A stretch of 64,000 nt of DNA from CAVZYN01 sp963779515 (lineage in GTDB: Bacteria; Pseudomonadota; Alphaproteobacteria; Rhizobiales; Hyphomicrobiaceae): assembly GCA_963779515.1 (NCBI GenBank), contig CAVZYN010000017.1, positions 1 through 64,000 of the forward strand, given 5' to 3'. Below the pieces are notes generated by a model. It was not told the origin of the DNA. It saw only the letters and a list, made by a program, of their open reading frames with translations, and did no database searches. The translations under genes and the position numbers were made by a program. Below, piece after piece: positions 30,554 to 38,814 of this stretch (position 1 is its first letter; each line of letters begins with the position of its first letter).

Positions 30554-30817
30554 ATGCGTCGATATCTGAGCAGCCTAGCCCTGGCTCTCGCCCTGGTATT
30601 CGGTGTCACCACCCTGAGTGCACAACCCGCAGAGGCGCGCCGCAGCGGCGTTGTCGCTGGCGTGGTGGTTGGCGCCCTCATCGGCGGACTGATCGCCAGC
30701 GAGATCTACCGCAACAAGCGTAAGCGCTACTATCAGCAGCAGTACTATGGCTACGGCTATCAGCCGAGCTACTACTACGCGCCGCGCCACCATTACCGTC
30801 ACCGCTACTACTACTGA
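30554..30817 (+). CDS. Small exported glycine-zipper, Tyr/His-rich protein
   Basis: 87 residues. Signal peptide (residues 1-28, ending AEA), then a glycine-zipper membrane-like stretch GVVAGVVVGALIGGLIASE. The basic tail is dominated by tyrosine, histidine and arginine. Function is unknown; such small cell-envelope proteins are common in Rhizobiales. A second protein of like layout but unrelated tail lies at 34014. It is followed by a strong hairpin at 30847. Confidence 0.75.
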   Translation: MRRYLSSLALALALVFGVTTLSAQPAEARRSGVVAGVVVGALIGGLIASEIYRNKRKRYYQQQYYGYGYQPSYYYAPRHHYRHRYYY

Positions 30818-30846
30818 ACCGCGGTATTCACGACTGAACGCACATG

Positions 30847-30869
30847 CGGCCCCGCCACGCGCGGGGCCG
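30847..30869 (+). terminator. Strong hairpin after the small exported protein gene
   Basis: CGGCCCCGC (30847-30855) pairs perfectly with GCGGGGCCG (30861-30869) around a five-base loop; TATCTCGTTT follows. It probably ends the transcript from 30554. Confidence 0.65.
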
Positions 30870-30952
30870 TATCTCGTTTGGGGCCTGCGCATAACGCGTC
30901 TGTGCAGAAGACACTTTCGGCCGGACGCACGATCTGCGCAGGGTGGGGCGCA

Positions 30953-31891
30953 ATGAGCGACCGCAATCTCGACCCCGATGCGCCCTCGACGGCGGCGACC
31001 GCGCCGGCTGTCTGGACCTTTTTCTCCGGCCTCCCGCGCCCGTTGCTCGCGATCATTCTGATGGTCGCCTCCGGTTTTTTCGGTTCCTTCATGCAGGTCG
31101 GCTTGCGTTATGTGGCACACCTCCCGACCATCGAGATCGTCTTTCTGCGTGCCTTCTTTTCGATCCTCTGCACCGTTCCGTTTGTTTTGCGCGCGGGACA
31201 AGAACGTTCGGCGTGGCGCACCAATGCCCTCGGACTGCAGATGTGCCGTGGCCTGCTCAGCGTGGTCGCGCTGACGTTTTGGTACTACGCGCTCGTTCAT
31301 ATGCCGTTCGCGGAGGCTGCGGCCTTGGGACTAACGACCGCGATCTTTCTCGTGATTGGCGCGGCGATCGTGTTTCGCGAAGTGGTCGGGCCGGTCCGGT
31401 GGGCCGCGACCGTTGTCGGCTTGATCGGCGCCATGATCATCATGCGGCCGGGTGCTGCGCCCTTGAACTGGGTGGCCGTCGGCGTGCTGGCCTCGAGCCT
31501 GTTGTGGGCGATCTCGATGCTGCTTGCCAAGCACATCGCGAAGTATGACTCGACGCTGACCACAACGTTTTATCAACCGCTGATGACTGCGCCGCTGGCG
31601 TTTCTCGCCGCTATTCCGGTGTGGGTTTGGCCCGATGCGACGACCTGGATCATTCTGATGGCCATGGGCGGGCTCGCGGGATTGGCGAATTCATGCATGA
31701 TCCACGCCTTGCGCATCGCCGACGCGAGCCTTTCGGCGCCGGCTGAATATGTAAGACTTGTGTGGATGGCCCTGTGGGGCTACCTGATTTTCGCCGAAGT
31801 TCCGATTTGGACTACGTGGCTTGGCGCGTTTTTCATTGTTGCCGCCACCGCGGGCATGACGTGGCACGAAACGCGCCGCGGACGGGGATAA
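30953..31891 (+). CDS. DMT/EamA family transporter
   Basis: 312 residues with about ten membrane helices in two EamA repeats. The first contains GFFGSFMQVGLRYVAHLP, the second SLLWAISMLLAKHIAKYDSTL. Drug/metabolite exporters of this family move small organic compounds; no substrate can be read. ATG 30953 is chosen at the start of MSDRNLDPDAP; 25 further in-frame codons upstream overlap the hairpin region and are unlikely to be translated. The peptidase gene follows 48 bases later. Confidence 0.88.
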   Translation: MSDRNLDPDAPSTAATAPAVWTFFSGLPRPLLAIILMVASGFFGSFMQVGLRYVAHLPTIEIVFLRAFFSILCTVPFVLRAGQERSAWRTNALGLQMCRGLLSVVALTFWYYALVHMPFAEAAALGLTTAIFLVIGAAIVFREVVGPVRWAATVVGLIGAMIIMRPGAAPLNWVAVGVLASSLLWAISMLLAKHIAKYDSTLTTTFYQPLMTAPLAFLAAIPVWVWPDATTWIILMAMGGLAGLANSCMIHALRIADASLSAPAEYVRLVWMALWGYLIFAEVPIWTTWLGAFFIVAATAGMTWHETRRGRG

Positions 31892-31939
31892 GCGAACGAT
31901 CGTCGAGTGCGGTGCGACTGCGCCGAAACGGGGGACGCT

Positions 31940-33082
31940 ATGATTTCTGATACCAAGACAGATACGTCCGAGATTCTGGACGGGATTCGCAGCTGGGTCG
32001 AGATCGAGAGCCAAACGGCCGATACCGATGGCGTCAATCGCATGATGTCCAAGGTCGCCGCGGATTATGCAGACGCTGGCGCGACCGTCACACGGATCGC
32101 TGGACGCGATGGTTATGGCGATCATCTCAGCCTGCGTTCGCCATGGGTTGGCACCGGGGGTGGCGACGGGCCCGGCATCCTGGTTCTCTGCCATGTCGAT
32201 ACGGTGCATCCGCGTGGCACGCTGAGCGCGCACTTGCCGTTCCGGGTCGATGGCGATCGCGTCTATGGCCCCGGAATCTACGACATGAAAGGTGGGGCGC
32301 ATCTCGCGTTCGCGGCGTTTCGCGAATTGACGCGCACTGGACAGACGACGCCGCTGCCGATCGAGTTTCTCTATACGTCGGACGAGGAGGTCGGCAGCCC
32401 AACGTCGCGGGTGCTGATCGAAGAGGCGGCCAAGCGCGCCAAGTTCGTGCTGGTGACGGAGCCGGCGCGCGATGGCGGCAAAATCGTGGTCGCACGCAAG
32501 GGCGTTGCGCGCTACGTGCTCACCGCGCACGGGCGGCCCGCGCACTCGGGCGCGCGACACGACGAAGGCCGCAGCGCGATCCTGGAGCTCGCCCGGCAGA
32601 TCGTCGATCTCGAAGCGATGACCGACTACGCGCGCGGCACGACCGTCAACGTCGGCCAGATCGGTGGCGGCACCGCCGACAACGTGGTGCCGCAGCTTGC
32701 CTGGGCCAATATCGACATGCGCGTTGCGACCATCGCCGACGCGGATGCCATGCATCTCAAAATGAAGTCGCTGAAGGCCTACAACGCAGATGTGACATTG
32801 GAGGTCAGTGGCGGGCTCAACCGGCCGCCCTACGAGCAGAACGACGGCGTCACGAAGCTGTTCGCGCATGCACGAGCGCTGGCGCGCGGTCTCGACATCG
32901 ACCTCGTCGGCGTCACGACAGGCGGCGGCAGCGACGGCAATTTCACCGCGCACATGGTTGCAACACTCGATGGCCTCGGCGTCGACGGCGATGGCGCGCA
33001 TACGCTGCGTGAGCACATGCTTGCCTCATCACTCATGCCACGCATGAGCCTCATGAAACGGTTGTTCGAAACGCTGCAATAA
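31940..33082 (+). CDS. M20 family metallopeptidase
   Basis: 380 residues. The zinc-site motifs are LCHVDTVHPRGTL (His, Asp), YGPGIYDMKGG (bridging Asp), TSDEEVGS (catalytic Glu and metal Glu), VTEPA, and TGGGSDGNF with a late metal ligand region. The layout is that of glutamate-carboxypeptidase/CPG2-like members, with the lid domain at about 185-295. It removes an amino acid or acyl group from small peptides. It is followed by an SDR after 18 bases, suggesting co-transcription. Confidence 0.92.
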   Translation: MISDTKTDTSEILDGIRSWVEIESQTADTDGVNRMMSKVAADYADAGATVTRIAGRDGYGDHLSLRSPWVGTGGGDGPGILVLCHVDTVHPRGTLSAHLPFRVDGDRVYGPGIYDMKGGAHLAFAAFRELTRTGQTTPLPIEFLYTSDEEVGSPTSRVLIEEAAKRAKFVLVTEPARDGGKIVVARKGVARYVLTAHGRPAHSGARHDEGRSAILELARQIVDLEAMTDYARGTTVNVGQIGGGTADNVVPQLAWANIDMRVATIADADAMHLKMKSLKAYNADVTLEVSGGLNRPPYEQNDGVTKLFAHARALARGLDIDLVGVTTGGGSDGNFTAHMVATLDGLGVDGDGAHTLREHMLASSLMPRMSLMKRLFETLQ

Positions 33083-33100
33083 TCCACTCAGGGTAACGAC

Positions 33101-33877
33101 ATGGACCTCCAGATCAGCGGGCTTCGCGTTCTCGTCACGGCGGGTGCGGCCGGCATCGGCCTCGAAATCGCGCGAGCCTTTGTCCGCGAGGGCGCCAAGG
33201 TGCACGTCTGCGACGTCGATGCAAAAGCGCTCGCGGCGATCGCGAAAAGCGATCCGGCGCTGACCCGCTCCACCTGTGACGTCGCCGACCGGGCGCAGGT
33301 GGCGCAGCTTTTCAAGGATGCTCAAGCCACGCTCGGCGGCCTCGATTGCCTGGTCAATAACGCCGGCATTGCGGGCCCCACCGGGCGGGCCGACGAGATC
33401 CATGTCGAAGATTGGGACCGCTGCATCGCCATCAATCTGACGGGCCAATTCAACTGCGCCCGGCTCGCCATCCCGTTGCTGCTGAAGAGCCAGAACCCCA
33501 GCATCATGAACCTGTCGTCGCAGGCTGGGAAACACGGCTTCGCGCTCCGGTCGCCGTATGCTGCGTCGAAATGGGGCGTGATCGGATTTACGAAGTCGCT
33601 GTCGATCGAACTCGGCGAGCACGGCATCCGCGTTAACGCCCTGCTGCCTGGGATCGTGGCGGGTGACCGGCAGCGCCGCGTCCTCGAGGCCAAGGCGCAA
33701 GCAAAAGGCATCGGATACGCCGAAATGGAGACGCTGGTGTTCGGGAACACCTCAATTAAGGACTATGTGACCCCCCAGCAACTCGCTGACCTGGTTGTCT
33801 TTACTGCCTCACCACGGGCAAAAACGGTGTCCGGGCAGTCACTTTCTGTTTGCGGCGATACACGAATGTTGAGTTAA
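33101..33877 (+). CDS. SDR family oxidoreductase
   Basis: 258 residues. The cofactor motif reads TAGAAGIG (a variant of TGxxxGIG), then CLVNNAGIAGPTG. The catalytic Ser region is IMNLSSQAGKHG, with YAASKWG (Tyr and Lys) after it. The C-terminus VSGQSLSVCGDTRML is close to sugar/hydroxyacid dehydrogenases of the family. It probably forms an operon with the M20 peptidase. Substrate is unknown. Confidence 0.9.
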   Translation: MDLQISGLRVLVTAGAAGIGLEIARAFVREGAKVHVCDVDAKALAAIAKSDPALTRSTCDVADRAQVAQLFKDAQATLGGLDCLVNNAGIAGPTGRADEIHVEDWDRCIAINLTGQFNCARLAIPLLLKSQNPSIMNLSSQAGKHGFALRSPYAASKWGVIGFTKSLSIELGEHGIRVNALLPGIVAGDRQRRVLEAKAQAKGIGYAEMETLVFGNTSIKDYVTPQQLADLVVFTASPRAKTVSGQSLSVCGDTRMLS

Positions 33878-34013
33878 TCTTCAAGCAACTGTGAGTAGGA
33901 CTTAAATTCGGCACAGATCCTGCTCATGTGATACTCTCGTAACAAGACACGTGATTTGTTCACACCGCGTTCACGGCGACCTGCCATGATGCGATCAACG
34001 GATGGAGGCAGTA

Positions 34014-34325
34014 ATGAAAGCTATGATTTGGAAGCCGATGGCCGTGATGGCACTCGGCGTTGCGATGATGACGGCGTCGGTTCAGGACGCTGAAGCAAGC
34101 CGCCGCGGCCGCATCGGTACCGGCGTTGCCGTTGGTGTTGTCGCAGGCGCGCTGGTTGCTGGCGCACTGGCCACCTCGCGCCCCGCCCGCGCGGAGCCGA
34201 TCTACGTCGAGCGCGGACCGGATTGCGGCGAGTTCCGCCGTCAGGCGAAGTACTATGAGAGCCGTGGCCGTTGGGCCCGCGCCGAAGACGCCTGGGATCG
34301 CTATCGCGATTGCCGCGGCGAGTAA
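34014..34325 (+). CDS. Small exported glycine-rich protein
   Basis: 103 residues. The start at 34014 is chosen because GGAGG lies at 34004-34008. An ATG at 34002 in frame has no such site. There is a signal peptide (about residues 1-28, ending AEA), a glycine-zipper stretch IGTGVAVGVVAGALVAGAL, and a polar tail with two cysteines (DCGEF, YRDCRG). Function is unknown. It is followed by a hairpin at 34350-34378. Confidence 0.72.
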   Translation: MKAMIWKPMAVMALGVAMMTASVQDAEASRRGRIGTGVAVGVVAGALVAGALATSRPARAEPIYVERGPDCGEFRRQAKYYESRGRWARAEDAWDRYRDCRGE

Positions 34326-34349
34326 GCCCGGCCCAAGCTATGACTTTTG

Positions 34350-34378
34350 AAACCCGCTGGGCCTCGTCCGGCGGGTTT
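34350..34378 (+). terminator. Hairpin after the small exported protein gene
   Basis: AAACCCGC (34350-34357) pairs with GCGGGTTT (34371-34378) around a thirteen-base loop; CGCTTTG follows. A short U-tract lies inside the right arm. Confidence 0.6.
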
Positions 34379-34432
34379 CGCTTTGTGGCGGCGGTTGGCT
34401 ATGCTGCGCGCGGATCGCAGCTGGAGCCGCAC

Positions 34433-35410
34433 ATGACCGCAACGCCCCTACCCTATCCGACCTTCCCCGACGGCTGGCGCCAGTCGACGCGCTATCCCGA
34501 TCCCGCCATCGTCGCGCTCGATCCGCGCTTTGAGAAGTACTGGCTGAAGCTCTCGTGCATCGAGCGCATCGCCACCGGCTGCCGCTGGGCGGAAGGGCCG
34601 GTCTATTTCGGCGACAGCCGCGCTCTGCTCTGGAGCGACATTCCCAACAATCGCATCCTGAAATGGGACGAAGAAACCGGCGCGGTCTCGATCTATCGGC
34701 GCCCCGCGAATTTTTCCAACGGGCACACGCGCGACCGGCAAGGCCGGCTGATCAGCTGCGAGCATGGCGGACGGCGCGTGACGCGCACCGAGTATGACGG
34801 CGAGATCACCGTGCTTGCCGATCATTTCGAGGGCAAGCGGCTGAATTCGCCGAACGACGTCGTCGTCAAATCGGATGGTACGATCTGGTTCACCGATCCG
34901 GTCTTCGGTCTGCTCGGCAATTACGAAGGCAATCGCGCGGAACCGGAACTGCCGATGCACGTGTACCGGCTCGATCCCGCCTCGAAGAAACTCACGATCG
35001 CGGCGGAGGGCGTGCTCGGCCCCAACGGCCTCGCCTTCTCACCGGATGAAAAGATTCTCTACATCGTCGAGAGCCGCGGCGTGCCGACGCGAAAAATTCT
35101 CGCCTACGATGTCACGGGCAACGGCGCACTCGCGAACAAGCGCATCGTCATCGACGCAGGCCCCGGCACGCCCGACGGATTCCGCGTCGATGTCGACGGC
35201 AATCTGTGGTGCGGCTGGGGCATGGGCGATCCCGCGCTCGACGGCGTGCGCGTGTTCGCGCCCGACGGCACACCGATCGGGCACATCCATCTGCCGGAGC
35301 GTTGCGCCAACGTCTGCTTCGGCGGCCAGAAGCGCAACCGCCTGTTCATGGCGTCGAGCCAATCGGTCTACGCGCTCTATCTCAACGCGCAGGGTGCGGC
35401 CGGCGGTTAG
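34433..35410 (+). CDS. SMP-30/gluconolactonase family protein
   Basis: 325 residues, six-bladed beta-propeller lactonase. Motifs are CRWAEGPVYFGD (metal Glu), LNSPNDVVVKSDG (metal Asn), GPNGLAFSPDEKILYI and GTPDGFRVDVDGNLW (catalytic Asp). Members open sugar lactones with a divalent metal. ATG 34433 starts MTATPLPYP; the frame is open upstream through the terminator hairpin of the previous gene, so earlier starts are rejected. A repeat-rich gap follows. Confidence 0.92.
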   Translation: MTATPLPYPTFPDGWRQSTRYPDPAIVALDPRFEKYWLKLSCIERIATGCRWAEGPVYFGDSRALLWSDIPNNRILKWDEETGAVSIYRRPANFSNGHTRDRQGRLISCEHGGRRVTRTEYDGEITVLADHFEGKRLNSPNDVVVKSDGTIWFTDPVFGLLGNYEGNRAEPELPMHVYRLDPASKKLTIAAEGVLGPNGLAFSPDEKILYIVESRGVPTRKILAYDVTGNGALANKRIVIDAGPGTPDGFRVDVDGNLWCGWGMGDPALDGVRVFAPDGTPIGHIHLPERCANVCFGGQKRNRLFMASSQSVYALYLNAQGAAGG

Positions 35411-35754
35411 ATCGAGTCAAATTCTCGCGTCCGGCCCCAAAACGGCGACCCTCGCACACCGAATCGGCGATGGGCTCCCATCGCGTTATTTGCACCCTCT
35501 CCGCGCTCGCAAAATCGCGCGCATCGGCACGCGCCGCAGTGTCGCGCGACGCGGTCCCCCCTCCCCTCAGGGGAGGGGTAGGGGTGGGGTGGTGATCCAG
35601 GCGTGATGGTGCGCCTGTGCGCCGTTGCCGGCACGACGCGCCACCTCCAAATCACTCGCACCGTTCCGCCCGCCGCCTCGCCCCACCCCTAACCCCTCCC
35701 CGCTGGGGAGGGGGATGCGCGCCTGCGCCACTGGCCCGCATGCGGGGAGCGCGT

Positions 35755-35797
35755 GACGATCATGCTGAGCGCGCGACGCAAGATCCTGGGTGAGGGG
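35755..35797. repeat. 43-base direct repeat, copy 1
   Basis: Starts GACGATCATGCTGAGCGC and ends GGTGAGGGG. It nearly matches 36100-36142 in the same orientation, with two or three differences. In this copy the inner palindrome GATCATGC/GCATGATC is imperfect. Confidence 0.8.
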
Positions 35798-35816
35798 CAG
35801 CCGCGGGTTCGGACGA

Positions 35817-35892
35817 AAAACGGGGACAGTTTCCTGAGTGAAAAAATGGGAATCGGCCGCGACTTATGAAGTCATGGTAACTGTCCCCGTTT
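35817..35892. repeat. MITE-like palindrome with ACGGGGACAGT ends
   Basis: The left end AAACGGGGACAGTTTCC and right end GGTAACTGTCCCCGTTT are inverted repeats with one mismatch, enclosing about 42 bases. GGGGACAGTTACC-type ends are known from non-autonomous elements moved by REP-associated or IS200-type tyrosine transposases. No transposase gene is in the window. Confidence 0.6.
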
Positions 35893-35900
35893 ATTCCCCC

Positions 35901-35989
35901 CGCCTCATGGTGAGCCTGTCGAACCATTGGCGGCCCGAATGCCGCAAAAGCTTGGCCGCGCCCGCCCTTCGACAAGCTCAGGGTGAGGC
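35901..35989. repeat. REP-type inverted repeat pair
   Basis: CGCCTCATGGTGAGCCTGTC (from 35901) and GACAAGCTCAGGGTGAGGCG (to 35989) are imperfect inverted copies around a GC-rich core. This sequence type is a frequent extragenic repeat in alphaproteobacteria. Confidence 0.65.
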
Positions 35990-36099
35990 GGGTCGAGACC
36001 TTCACCCCTACCCGACGGGCCAGCCTCGCAGGGCGAGGCGAAGCGGCGCAAGACGCGACGGTGCGCCACTGGCCCTCTCCCCGCCCGCGGGGAGAGGGC

Positions 36100-36142
36100 G
36101 ACGATCATGCTGAGCGCGCGACGCATGATCGTGGGTGAGGGG
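36100..36142. repeat. 43-base direct repeat, copy 2
   Basis: Second copy of the repeat at 35755. Here GATCATGC (36103-36110) and GCATGATC (36123-36130) form a perfect eight-base inverted repeat with a twelve-base loop. Confidence 0.8.
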
Positions 36143-36397
36143 CTTGCGTTGCAGAGTTTGCAGACATCGCGGCCCAAGGTAGCCTTGGGCCGGAGGGCGG
36201 CGGCAGTGATGTCCGCAATGCCACCTCAACGGATGAGAACGAGTACGGACCGAGCCACATCCGACGCGCAAGGTGCGAGCCGCCTCGGCACTTGCGCGCA
36301 AAGGTAGCTTCGTCCTAGGCCTACATAGATCCGGACCGAACCCTGCAGAATTTTTCTTTCAGGGGCGGCGAATAAGTTCGCAAAAGGACCTGCAACG

Positions 36398-36784
36398 ATG
36401 GCTGATGCGGAACGCCTCGGAAAAATCGCCTCAATTGGCCGAGACCTCATCACAACGCAGTTGGCGATGGCAATGGAAACGCCATCTCAAGCCCTCGAAA
36501 GCGGTTGGGTGCTCGGGTATTGCTTCGGCGTGTTCGACGCACTTGCTCAGCAAGTAGAACTTGATGACGACGATGACGTTTTCAGCCTCGTCACCCTTGG
36601 CTTCCTCAGTCTCTTTGCGGACCCTGCCGATCCCGAGGCGGCAATGTTCGTTCGCCGATCCTTGGACTATCAGGACAGTCCGCGTTTTCAAGAAGGTGCT
36701 GCAGCTGGAGGCAGCGACGTCTTCGTTTGGATTGCTGACCGCGCGAAGGCACCCAAAGCACTGTTCGAGCAACTCAACCGATGA
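36398..36784 (+). CDS. Hypothetical protein
   Basis: 128 residues, soluble, probably helical. It starts MADAERLGKIASIGRDL, has an acidic run DDDDDVF near residue 60, and no signal peptide or membrane helix. I recognise no family. A GC content lower than that of the flanking genes and its position after the repeat cluster suggest acquired or poorly conserved sequence. Confidence 0.6.
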   Translation: MADAERLGKIASIGRDLITTQLAMAMETPSQALESGWVLGYCFGVFDALAQQVELDDDDDVFSLVTLGFLSLFADPADPEAAMFVRRSLDYQDSPRFQEGAAAGGSDVFVWIADRAKAPKALFEQLNR

Positions 36785-36865
36785 CCAAGAAGACTAGGCA
36801 CACATAGCTTCGCAGAAGGGCACCCTCAGACACTGTCTAGTAAGCCCGCCCCTCACCCACCCCCT

Positions 36866-37465
36866 TCACTCCCGCGCCGCGATGTAGGCACCGAGCGCCA
36901 CCTCATCGCCAAAGGGTGGCTCGTCTTGGGCCGCGCTCTCGCCTTTGACGCGATTGAAGGCGCCGAAAATGTTGGCGCCGGTGGATTTCGGCGCGGGGCC
37001 GCCGGCTTGGCCGGTGCTGGAGGACCCGTCGTTCCACCGCGCATCGATGTCGGCGCGGCCTCGCAATTCGCCGAGGTCGCGCACGCGCACGATGCCCGAC
37101 GGCGGGACGTCGAGGGCGGTGCGCTTGCCGAGGAAGGGAAGCGCCACGCCCTGCCAGCTGAGCGCCTGGGACGCGGCTGGATCCTCCAGCACGATGACCC
37201 ACGTGTGGGTGAAGCCCGGCGGGGCGTTGAGCGTGAGCAGCGGCGGCGGGTCCCAAGTTGATTCATAGAAGGTCGCGATCACCGCGAGCGCGCCGGCGCC
37301 GATCCCGAGCGCGCCAAGACCCAGGCCGGCCGATACCCGCTTGGACCCGCTCCAGCCGAAGCGGTGGGCCAACATCCGGCTCAGCAGGAGGCCCACGCCG
37401 AGGCCTGCGGCGATGATCAGAGCCATCCCGATCAAAATCGCCTGCGCCAGTCCGTCCCCTTGCAT
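36866..37465 (-). CDS. Hypothetical membrane-anchored protein
   Basis: 199 residues with two N-terminal membrane helices (about 8-28 and 42-65, LGLGALGIGAGALAVIATF). A periplasmic or cytoplasmic C-terminal domain contains FTHTWVIVLEDPAASQALSW and LRGRADIDARWNDGS. No recognised family. It lies 40 bases after the binding-protein gene on the same strand and may be co-transcribed with it. Confidence 0.65.
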   Translation of the reverse strand: MQGDGLAQAILIGMALIIAAGLGVGLLLSRMLAHRFGWSGSKRVSAGLGLGALGIGAGALAVIATFYESTWDPPPLLTLNAPPGFTHTWVIVLEDPAASQALSWQGVALPFLGKRTALDVPPSGIVRVRDLGELRGRADIDARWNDGSSSTGQAGGPAPKSTGANIFGAFNRVKGESAAQDEPPFGDEVALGAYIAARE

Positions 37466-37505
37466 GCCGGTCCCTCTTTGAAATGATGGAGGCGACAGCC
37501 GCGTG

Positions 37506-38486
37506 CTACGGCAGCTTCATGCCCGACTTCTCGACCAATGCGCCGATGGCGACGCGCTCGGCGCGGGAGGAATCTTCGTAGCCTTTGGCTGTGAGCGCGG
37601 TCTGCTCGACGCCGAAATCCGTAAGCCGCTTCTTGATGTCGGGATCGTTGCCGATCGCCAGCAGCTCGGCCTCGATCCGCTCGGCGACCGCCTTCGGCAC
37701 GCCGGCGGGCGCGAGCCAGCCGAACACGACATTGACCTCGTAGCCGGGAATGGTCTCGGCGACCGCTGGAATTTCCGGCGCGAAGCTGTAGCGCTTGAGC
37801 GATGTAATCGCGATGCCGCGCACCTTGCCGCCGCGCACCTGCTCGATGGCCGACGAATAGTTGTCGCACGCGAGCTTGATCTGGCCGGCGATCAGATCCT
37901 GCATCGTCTGGTTCGAGGCGCGATAGCTGACGGGCGAAATCTTGACGCCGGTCGCCTGCGCCAACGCCTCGCCGCAGATGTGCTGCGTCGATCCAACGCC
38001 CGAGGTGCCATAGGCGGTGCCGGGGTTGGCCTTCAGCCACGCGATCAGCTCCGCCAGCGAATTGACCGGCACGGAGGGATGCGCGAGCCAGACGTTGGGC
38101 TGCTGCGCCATGCCGTAGAGATAGGTGAAGTCCTTCTCCGGATTGTAGCTGAGCTTGTCCTTTTGCAGCGCGGGATTGATGGCGAGGCCGCCCGTGGTCG
38201 CGACACCGATCGTGTAGCCGTCACCGGGTGCCTTGGCGAGGGCGGAGAGACCCACGGCGCCGCCCGCGCCGGTGCGGTTTTCGACGACGAACTGCTGGCC
38301 GAGACGCAGCGACAGCCGCTCGCCGAACAGGCGCGCCAGGACATCCGTATTGCCGCCGGCGGCAAACGGCACGATGATCGTGACCGGCTTTGCGGGCCAT
38401 TTGTCCTGCGCCGCGGCGGACGCCGAGACACTTATCACCCCGCAAAGGGCCAGCACGCCCGCCGCAAAACCCGACATTCTTTGCAT
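37506..38486 (-). CDS. Bug/TctC family tripartite tricarboxylate transporter substrate-binding protein
   Basis: 326 residues from ATG 38486. Signal peptide (about 1-28, ending SAAAQ), then WPAKPVTIIVPFAAGGNTDVLAR, the family hallmark split by variable residues. GYTIGVATTG, SYNPEKDFTYL and NPGTAYGTSGVGST also fit. Bug proteins bind organic acids or amides in the periplasm; membrane partners are often encoded elsewhere, and none is seen here. The frame is open far upstream through a palindromic repeat, so the internal ATG with the signal peptide is used. Confidence 0.9.
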   Translation of the reverse strand: MQRMSGFAAGVLALCGVISVSASAAAQDKWPAKPVTIIVPFAAGGNTDVLARLFGERLSLRLGQQFVVENRTGAGGAVGLSALAKAPGDGYTIGVATTGGLAINPALQKDKLSYNPEKDFTYLYGMAQQPNVWLAHPSVPVNSLAELIAWLKANPGTAYGTSGVGSTQHICGEALAQATGVKISPVSYRASNQTMQDLIAGQIKLACDNYSSAIEQVRGGKVRGIAITSLKRYSFAPEIPAVAETIPGYEVNVVFGWLAPAGVPKAVAERIEAELLAIGNDPDIKKRLTDFGVEQTALTAKGYEDSSRAERVAIGALVEKSGMKLP

Positions 38487-38628
38487 TCCGTATCTCCCGT
38501 GCAAGGTCCGGCGGTCGTGAATGCCGCCGCCGCTCGCGGCATCGTCCGCGAGATCTGCGCGCGCCGCAAGGGGCTCCGCGGAACATCGCTCTGGACACGC
38601 CGCCGCCGGCGCGCCACGGTGCCCAAAT

Positions 38629-38783
38629 GTAGGTTGGGTTAGCGCGGCCAAGATATTGGTCACGGCGCCACTCTTGAACCGCGCGTAACCCAACAGCCGC
38701 GATTGCCGCAGCGTGTTGGGTTACGCGCGGCGCTATGTTCGCGGGCATCTGCGGGTGCCGGTGGCCGCGCCAACCCAACCTAC
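38629..38783. repeat. Nested palindromic element (155 bases)
   Basis: The outer arms, 38629-38650 and 38762-38783, match over 22 bases with one mismatch; they end in GTAGGTTGGGTT and AACCCAACCTAC. The inner arms CCGCGCGTAACCCAACA (38679-38695) and TGTTGGGTTACGCGCGG (38714-38730) match perfectly around an 18-base loop. It can form a cruciform and belongs to the common GGTTGGGTTAGCG-type extragenic repeats. It lies between the divergent binding-protein and thiolase genes. Confidence 0.85.
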
Positions 38784-38814
38784 ACAACGAATGCAGCCTT
38801 CCACGAGGACCACC

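Larger units (their letters stand above)
35411..36397. repeat. Repeat-rich gap of nearly 1 kb without a gene
   Basis: No convincing gene. It holds an inverted pair of CCCCTCCCC-type boxes (35560-35591 and 35681-35714). Direct repeats lie at 35755-35797 and 36100-36142, a 76-base palindrome at 35817-35892, and an inverted repeat pair at 35901-35926 and 35964-35989. Short open frames here come from the repeats. Such clusters are typical of repetitive extragenic palindromes. Confidence 0.75.

Noticed and set aside
35760..36301. Short open frames on both strands in the repeat-rich gap
   Set aside because: They are translations of REP-type repeats with typical repeat peptides, not genes.
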